A DNA stretch of 64,000 nt from Chaenocephalus aceratus (Eukaryota > Chordata > Actinopteri > Perciformes > Channichthyidae). Position numbers and translations under genes: made by a program. The stretch is from NCBI GenBank assembly GCA_023974075.1, contig CM043789.1, forward strand, positions 42,548,832 to 42,612,831, read 5' to 3'. Under the pieces are notes generated by a model that saw nothing but the letters and a program-made list of their open reading frames with translations, did no database searches and was not told the origin of the DNA. Each line of letters opens with the position of its first letter. Position 1 is the stretch's first letter. Positions 32,501-41,500 of the stretch are shown here, in pieces.

Positions 32501-35500
32501 TGGATTTCTACTACGTATGCCTTCCCACGTGAATCCTACGCACGGCGTTATAAATGAGGCCTCAGGCCTGACTCGCAGTGCAAATGATGCCTTATTACAC
32601 GAATGGCCAGAGGAAGGTTGTGTCCTTCAGCTGCTCGAGTAATGGGATCATTCTGCTACAGTACACTGATTTATTGTCCAGTTTTCTAAACACATTACAA
32701 CTTCCTTATGGAAACAACTGGTGATTTAGGAACACATTTAAAAACATGACCACTCCCAAAGCCCTCTTTCATACCTGGATTAAATAAAAAGACCAGTCAG
32801 CAGAGTCTGGAATTATTTTGGATGTGGCAAATACCTGGAGTTGAGATGACACAGTGACTGAGCTCAAAGAGAGCATTGTGTGTCGTCACTGCCCTGCATT
32901 ACTCAGCAAGCGATGACGATCATAATCCACATTTCAAATTGAAGGTCCCCTATTATTCTGTTTTTCATCAACATATCACAGGTCTCAGATATACACAAAA
33001 CATGTCGCTGAAGGGTTTGGCTCCAAACACCAAACAGATCATTGCATATGATTGATATCAGGTGAAGCAGAGAGTGAAATATTGTGCATGGAAGAAGTTG
33101 GATAAAAAAGGGAAGACATGTCTCCAAAAGCTATGGACTCGAGCCATGTGCTATTCTAACCAAACACTGTGTCAGCTGTTCGCTCAAATTCCTCCTCTGA
33201 GCAGATTCACCTACGGTCTATTGAAAGGAATCAGGAGTCCTGTTGGTTTAACCCTGTCTAGACCCAGATCTCCCGGCAGCTTTCCCCCTGGTTCGCACAG
33301 AAATCAGGGCTTCGGAAATGCAACATATAGAAAGGCTGATGTGTTCCTCGTGTCCGGGCCATAAACGGGGGCCTCTGTGTTTAGGTTCCACTGGGAAAAA
33401 TAGGGACCCCCTCCCCCTATTTGGCCTCTGCTGCCAACGAGAAACTCCACTGAGAGACACTGTACAAGGGAAAGCCTGATCCTTTCAGGCCACAAATGTG
33501 TGTGTAGAGGGTGTTCGTGTGCAGAGGCCTGTGGGTGGTGTTCATGGGAAGAATGAAGAATGTGTGCAGATGTGATTTATGAGTCTTTCTGATCTCATTC
33601 AGAGACAAAGGAAATGTTATTTTGCTAATTTAGGTATCCTCAGGGGTGCTGTAAGGGGGTGAAAAGTTAGGACGATTCTAAGGGCCAGTGACTGACAGGG
33701 GCCAAACTATTTTAGAACATTAGGCAAGGCAAGTTTATTTATATAGCCCCTTTCAACACAAGGCAATTCAAAGTGCTTTACAAAAAAGGAAAGACATTAA
33801 GAAAACCAATGTGATATCTTTTCATGGGGCCCAAAATCCCTGGCGGCGCCCCTGGGTATCCGGTTGCACACCTGCACTCAATTTGAAAGTTGTGCAAAAT
33901 GTCTTCCCGCAAACTAATAGGTTGATGTTCAAAAAACAACAACAGATGCACATGTTTGATAAGCAGATGTTGCAACCTCTGTTCTCTCTGGATCCTCTCC
34001 AATGTTTAAATCATTAACTGGAGAGTTGCCTGTCTGCCACACTCTGCTCAATAATCTGTTCAGTGCATATCATGGGCTATGAATACCTGCCAGTTATTGG
34101 AAAAAAATCCCACTGAAAACAACGAATCAAGAGTATTTTGACAAAGTGATGCTACGGGCTACGTGCTAATGTCAACATGCTAAAATGCTCACGATGAAGA
34201 CATGATGTTTAACATGTTGGCCCTGCTGTTAAAGCTGCATTCAAACTGTCAGCCGAATGGGAAGATCACGAAAACGCAGCTGATGTTGATGTTTCCTTCA
34301 AATGTTTTATGTTGGAATTACTGACCAAATAATTTTCCGAGAGATTTCCACATCGTTGTCTTTGCTGCTCCCAAAACAATTAGCTACGGGAATCTATCAC
34401 TGTTTTCTTCAGTCATGCTTTTCTTAGGGATCATAATTGGACTGAATCCAAAGCATTTCACAACACAGGGTTGCACAACAACTGTAAATGATCATCTGGA
34501 GGAAACATGAAAACACTTTTTCAAGTGGGAGATATTGTGGCTCCAACTCTGTAAATTACAACAAGAGGATGACATAAACGGTGGTTTCTCGAGAAGCCAC
34601 AGCTGCTATATGTCGTAAACTGTGAAGAGACAGAGAACGTCAGAGGCTGAAGGGAATGGCTTTGGTTTGGATTTGGTCTAAAGCCAAGGTATTGGCAAAT
34701 TGTGTGTTAATGGATGGGATAACTGAATACTTTGACCCAATGGTGGTGCTAGGAAGAGTCAGAGGACAAGTCTTTAGGATTCATCCTAGACATACCATGT
34801 GATATTTATCCGGACATATTTAAGTCTGGATCAAAGTGATGAACCAACAGACTGCTGTTAGGGTGACTAACCACACAGTCAGCAGCCCAAAGACTTGCGT
34901 AAAACAGACTTGAGCAACACCAACATGGAAAGGATAAACCTGAAAATCAAATCATGTCAGGAGTTTGGCTCGGAAAACAGATGATCTCCAAGAAAGGATA
35001 AACAACTCCAGGCTATTTGCTGAATCATACGCTCGTGCAGCTCTGTGTCATGAATACAGGAGGATGGGACGGCGTTGTTTGACAGTCGAAAGAACGGTAT
35101 TTGACCACTAAAAAGGGGCAATTTGTTTTAGAACACAATTTGCCAATACCTTGGTTTTAGACCAAATCCAAACCAAAGCCATTCCCATCAGCCTCTGATG
35201 TTCTCTGTCTCTTCTCAGTTTACGACAAACAGCAGATGTGGCTTTTCAAGAAACCACAGGTATATCTGAATACTTTGACCCAATGGTGGTGCTGGGAAGA
35301 GTCAGAGGAACCACCAACGTCTTTAGGATTCATCCTAGACATATTTATCCAGATATATTTCACCCTGGATCATAAGGCGCTTTCACACGGAGTACTTTTC
35401 CCAGGAATAGTTCCGATAGTTCTTGGGATTTTGCTTTCACACCAAAAAGATCTGGAACTAGAACCCAGTTCTTGGGAACCTGTTCACCCCCTTTTCAGTC

Positions 35501-38500
35501 CCTGCTAGAGAGGTGGTGCTTTCCCGGGGAGGAAAAGGTTCCAATTTCTGATTGGCTCGGCGGATTGCAAACCACGCCCCGTAAAACGCTATTTTATTTG
35601 CTTGCATTAGCATTAGCATTAGCCCAGCACACCAACGGAGAGAGACTAACTTATGGCAACACAAAATAAAACGTGGGAGCGGTGGAGTGATGAGGTGTCA
35701 ACGCTTCTGGCGATTTACCCGGGACTTCGGGTGGCAGTATCCGCCGTGAAGTTGTTTGCAGCCTGCCACTAAACCCAAAGCAGAAGAAGAAGAAGTGACG
35801 TCAGCGGCTTCTTTTACGTAATCCTCCCCCAGGGACTTATTCCGGTGTGAACGCGATTTAGGACAGAGACTACAGAGTTTGGCGGGACTAAGTACCCGGA
35901 ACTAAGTACGGCAAAGTACTTGGTGTGAAAGCGGCTATAGTGATGCACGAACAAACTCCTTTTACATCACATTTGACTTGTTAGACGCTTATATCCAAAG
36001 CGACTTACATACTCAATACTAGGGATGCCAGCGATTATTCGATTATTCGAATATTCGTTACAGTCTCCATAATCGAATATTATTTTTAAAATCGATTTTA
36101 TTTATATATATTTTTATTTATGTTTTTTTTTTTTTTTCTGGCTTAGTTTCAACCAAAATAGACTAATGCTAATAATAGTAATATTATTAATAATTGTAAA
36201 TGTCCATTGGTCACACCACCAGTTTGTTTTACTATAAACTCGGAGGAAGCCTGCGTGCAGAGCAGACTGCTGCTGCAGCACGCGACACACCGACCCCGCA
36301 CCCACCCCCCCTGTCCCTCACACGTGCGACTAAAGATGAACAAAGCGGCAGGTAAAAAGAGTTCCTCCTCGTGGAACTACTTCGAACTTACAAGTCCAAA
36401 GGAAGTTAAATGCAAGCTCTGCGAAAAGACGTTGGTCTATCACAGCTCAACCTCAACAATGCGTTCGCATTTGAGTGCGAAGCACGCCAAAGAGGTTACA
36501 GAGAAAGACGCAGCAGCCGGCCATTACCAACTTCACTTCAAGGCCACGTCGTTGTTTTTTCTCTCCCGCGGGGGGAACACCAACGCACTAGACCACTGCG
36601 CCACACGCCTTTTTTAGTGTGACTAACCACACAGTCAACAGCCCAAAGACGTGCGTAAAACTGACTTCTGTAGAGTTGAGCAACACCAACATGGAAAAGA
36701 CAAACCTACAAATCAATTGAGGCTCCAAAAGCAGATGGCCTCCAAGAAAGGAAAACACAAACTCCAGGGTATTTGCTAAATCATACAGTCTTGCAGCTCA
36801 GTGTCATGAACATGCAGCTGGCGAACAGTCTGAAACAGCAGGGCAACCTGGTCTGTCAGGCGATAAAACAAGATGGCAGAGGGTCTGACAGCAGAGAAGA
36901 GACTGAACTGATTACAACTGGCAGCTCAAGGGTATGAAAATAGGGTCACAATGTTCCTTTGTGGATGTTGTGTTCTGTTTGTCATTAGACAATTGCGAAA
37001 TCCACACATTTTCATGGGACATTGGAGACAGAGACGGGTGCCATTTCCAAAATGTGTCCAAAAAAGCCCTGGAGCATATTTGTTTTTTGCATAGCAGGTG
37101 TTCCAAAGTATCTGAAATGCTGAACAGGACTTTTTAAGAGTCTTTTAGGGCATCAAGTCAAGCCCAGACAAGGAAGGTATGAAGTCAGGGTACATCTCAA
37201 GTACAGGGCTATTGACAGTAGCCCCAAGGACCAAAAGATGTTCTGCTTGTCTAGCAAGAATCTGTAAACCTGATCACATCTGTATCTGTACACGTTGCTG
37301 GCTATATGAAGATCAGCGTTCCTGGGTTGTATTTTCTTAGAGAGGGGATTCTGACATCGCAGTAAAACATAACACATTCCAGAGCATGCTGTCTTTTTCC
37401 TCTTCTGTCCGTGTGTCAGAGAAACCGCAGCTGCCCCTGTAGTAAAGACACCCGACAAAAACTCATCTCTATAACTCATGTCTTCTGGAACGGAGTCAAA
37501 AAAACTCTCAAAGAAGGACAACAATGTGTCAGACACGGCCAAAGTTTCTCGTAATAACTCTATAAACCCAAGATGCGTTGTGATAAATTAAGATAATGAA
37601 TGAAACATGTTGATGAGTGTTGGGAAATAAGTGGAATGATGTCACAGCAAAATGCTTATCTAGCACATATTTAGAACCCACTGGTTAAAATGGTCAGTTA
37701 TTGCATAAAGGGAGGCATCTCATGATCTGTAAAAGCCATATTTCTATCCATTGTGTTTATCAAAATGCACAATGCATGACATGTATAGCAAACCCACTCT
37801 GCATACATGTAATCATCCCACATTTAGATAAGCGCTGTGGACCCTGCATGCAAAAAGAGTCCAATGTTTAAATCAGGACATTTCGACACTGTGTTTCTCT
37901 GACCTGGCAGTGCATTCCTTTGTGTTGTGGGCTAAATGACCTTTAGCCCACATGGAGCACGGAAAAGTGGGGGTGAAGGTGTTCTAAATGTAAATAGGAC
38001 AGACCGGCTGCATATCTGAAACCAAATTAAAGTGATTTAAAGCTGACAGGGCGGCTTTTAATGCCTGCAACATGAGATGCATTCCATTTAACAAGCTACT
38101 CAACCTCCTCTAAGATGCAAGATAATCACCTTCAGATGTTGCGCTGTTCAGGCTGTAGCGCTGATACATCAGCTTTTGTCCATGCATGAGTTAACCCACA
38201 ACCACATATCCCGTAGCTCTTTGGAGGTTGATTGTGCCTGTACACGTGTCTCGAATCAACCAACATCTGCAAAATGCAATTAGACACAAAATCTGGCCAG
38301 TTTATCAGGATAGGAAATAAATTAAGCAGAAGACTAAACCAATAGTGACTTCAGGTTTAAAGAAAAACCACTAGAAGTTGTTGGTTCTGCCACTTTTGTT
38401 GATGTTAGTATTAAGGATAACCTCGTCTCTTGTTATGGTTGTTTTGTGCAAAATCAGAGGTTCTGACGTTTGCTGTGTATTGATATACTTTGTGACCCTC

Positions 38501-41500
38501 CGATTACCTCCAATCAGGGTTTCCGCTTGGATTTTTTCTCGCCGGTCAAATGTCCGGACAGAATTTATTTTACCGGACAAATTTGAAACTTACCGGTCAT
38601 GTTTCAATAAGAATAATAAGAATTGTGTAGCAGAGTTTCCGTTAGCAGGTAATCACCGGACTAGGACCGGATATGCTGACGTTTAAAAGTCAGTTCATGG
38701 GAGTCATTTTTATATTGCTTCAGTTTATAATCGTAACAGATTGAAAAATTCAGATTAATTTTTCAATAAATGATTCCGCAAACAACAAACAACATAATTA
38801 TTACATTCAAAGAAACTACTTGTAGTAGATCAAGTACATTATTCAAAAGTTTAAATTAACTTTGAATAATAACACGGGAGAAACGGATCCTCTCTTTTCC
38901 CCTCTCTCTCTCCTGACAGCCCGTCAGTTTCTCATGCAGCGCTAAACAGTGGGCGGGGCTTCAGTTGATTATGCAGCAGCTGATCTGATCTCTCTCTGGC
39001 GTCCGGTTACACTTCACTCGCGTTTATGTCCATATCGATCAGATCCAGCTCTCCTGATCGGCCTTTATAGAGAGCACCGATCAAACTATTAAGAGTGAAT
39101 ATCGGCCGATAATGATGGACGGCCAATCGATCGGAGCATCGGACATTTTGACCGGCAGGTTTTGAATTTACCGTTTTTTATTAAATGTTACCAGCTAAAA
39201 ACCGGTAATTACCGGCTAACGGAAACCCTGGTCTGTATTAGGGCCCAGATATATCGTTCACATTGAATTTAACTAAAGTGAACTTGAGGATTTGCTCCAT
39301 CGACCGACTGCTAATCGCCTCGACAGTGCTGACCTTTGAGAGAAGTGAGAAACCAGGATGCGGTTCATTACTCTAATACATGCTTCCTCACAGCTTCTCT
39401 CCTCCAGTGACCCGGAAAAATTGGTTTCCCCTTCACCGTCATGGAGGATCCTACAAATCCCTCGAATGCACTTCGAGGAGCGATGAGAGAAAAGAGGTCT
39501 CAAGAGGAGACTAAAGAGGATTGACACACAGACTTGGAATATGCTGCGTCACAAAAGAAGTGGCACAGTTGGCACTGGCATTATCACAGGTTCCCTTGAA
39601 TTAACTCTTGACTTAAACTAGCACTTCTCTAGGCATCTTAGGGGTTGAAGGACTGACACATAACATAATTACATACCTGCCATATATTTTTGATCTTCTG
39701 TCCAACTGGTGAACAATGGCATGTCTACAACAACGTAACTTGAAATGAACGGCAGCACTGATAAAGGTTTTCCGTAACTGTCGAAGTCTGTTCCTATTTT
39801 ATTTTCCACTAACAAGTCCTTAAACACTTCAAGATCCTTTACTGTGTTCCCTTTTCTAGCCTCATCCCAATACCCCTCCTCGACTCCTCTCTTCCCCTCC
39901 TCCGGGATTTGACCCGGAAATCGATCAAGACACGCCATTTTGAAGGACGTCCCAATAGTTGAAATGCACACGGAGGAGTCGAGGAGGGGTGAGGGAGGAG
40001 GGGTGCGGGAGGAGACGAAAGGGAGGATACACGAGAGCAGACTACGCGGAAGTGTTTTCACTACTCGCGTATCAAAGCCCCGCCCCACCTTCACAGCTGG
40101 TCCATTTCAACAGAGGAAAACCGACAACTGGAAGATGAGTGGAAAAGCGTCACATAAACATAAGTGCTCACAGCTCCGTGGGAATTATTATGTGCAATTC
40201 ATTTCTTAAGGTTATACTAACAGTTTAAGTCATGTTTAATGATCTTTAAGGTCACTGAAACATAGCTATTAAGAAAGCTATTTCATAAATGGCTAGATCT
40301 TGATAAATAACAATTATTTGTATTGTTTTGTGTGAAGATATTCAGGAGTTAAATTATTTAAAATTCACAATCCTGAAAGTGGGTTTGTGGTGAATGTGGG
40401 GATCTACAGGACACAGATTTTCAGAGTAAAGGCTTTCACATTACTATCATTATATTTGTATTTAAATGTAGGCTACCTTTACACCAAAACGGAACACAAA
40501 AGCAGGACCAACCATCATTGACTTCCTTGACTAACAAGAGAAAGATTCATTCATTTAAATAAATGTTTAACAACAAATGGGCCGGTTCTAAGGGTTCTTC
40601 AGTTCAGCCTGATGAGAGGGGATACAGCTGTGCACATGTCATCATTAACAGATGTCGTTTAAAAGTGACGTTTGAGTGAACGAGGACATCCCAATTAATA
40701 CCTGAGGACTCCTCTGTCCTCGCGTCACCTCCTCGTGTCTCTCGCTCGCATCTTACGGAGGCGGAGCTAAGACGCAAGGAAGGGAGGCGAGTGAGGGAAA
40801 GGAGGAGTCGAGGAGGGGTATTGGGATGAGGCTAGTGTTTCCTTCCTGTCTGTCTTCTTCTACTGTTCCCTTTAGTGTTTCCTTCCTGTCTGTCTTCTTC
40901 TACTGTTCCCTTTAGTGTTTCCTTCCTGTCTGTCTTCTTCTACTGTTCCCTTTAGTGTTTCCTTCCTGTCTGTCTTCTTCTACTGTTCCCTTTAGTGTTT
41001 CCTTCCTGTCTGTCTTCTTCTCTTGATTTCTCTGACGCCCAACGCTCCGTCTTTTTAACGCCTTTCCTTCTCTCCCTTGATCATCCTTAGCAACGGTCAT
41101 TTTCTGACTAGCAGTGATGTGTTATCGAGTATTAACAACCTCTGAAATGTCCAAATTGACCAATCAGAATCGAGTATTCAACTACACCGTGTAATAAGCC
41201 ACGATAACATGTGTCACTAATAACGTTAACAATAAAGTGTCCGATTTAAAATAAGCAGTGTGTGGGATTTAGTGCCATCTAGCGGTGAACTTTCATATTG
41301 CAACCAACTAAATGACTCCCTGCTCACCCCTCCCTTTTAAAGGGGTATAAAAGGCCCTAAGCTGAGTCATGTTAAGCAAACACCCTGAAAACTGGCACAC
41401 CTCACAATGCAGGCCTCATTAATCTTTTTGGTATTACATACAAATCTGTCTGTGACAAAGCCCTTTTCTTTTGAGCAACAATATACAGCCATAACAACAG

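Larger units (their letters stand above)
34560..36840. repeat. Local segmental duplication with partial inversion
   Basis: Copy 1 is 34560-35090. In copy 2, 35121-35257 matches 34583-34715 inverted, 35263-35374 matches 34722-34840 directly, and 36610-36840 matches 34861-35090 directly. The gap in copy 2 is filled by a MITE (35375-35936), an L2-like tail and a hAT fragment (36020-36540). Confidence 0.85.
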
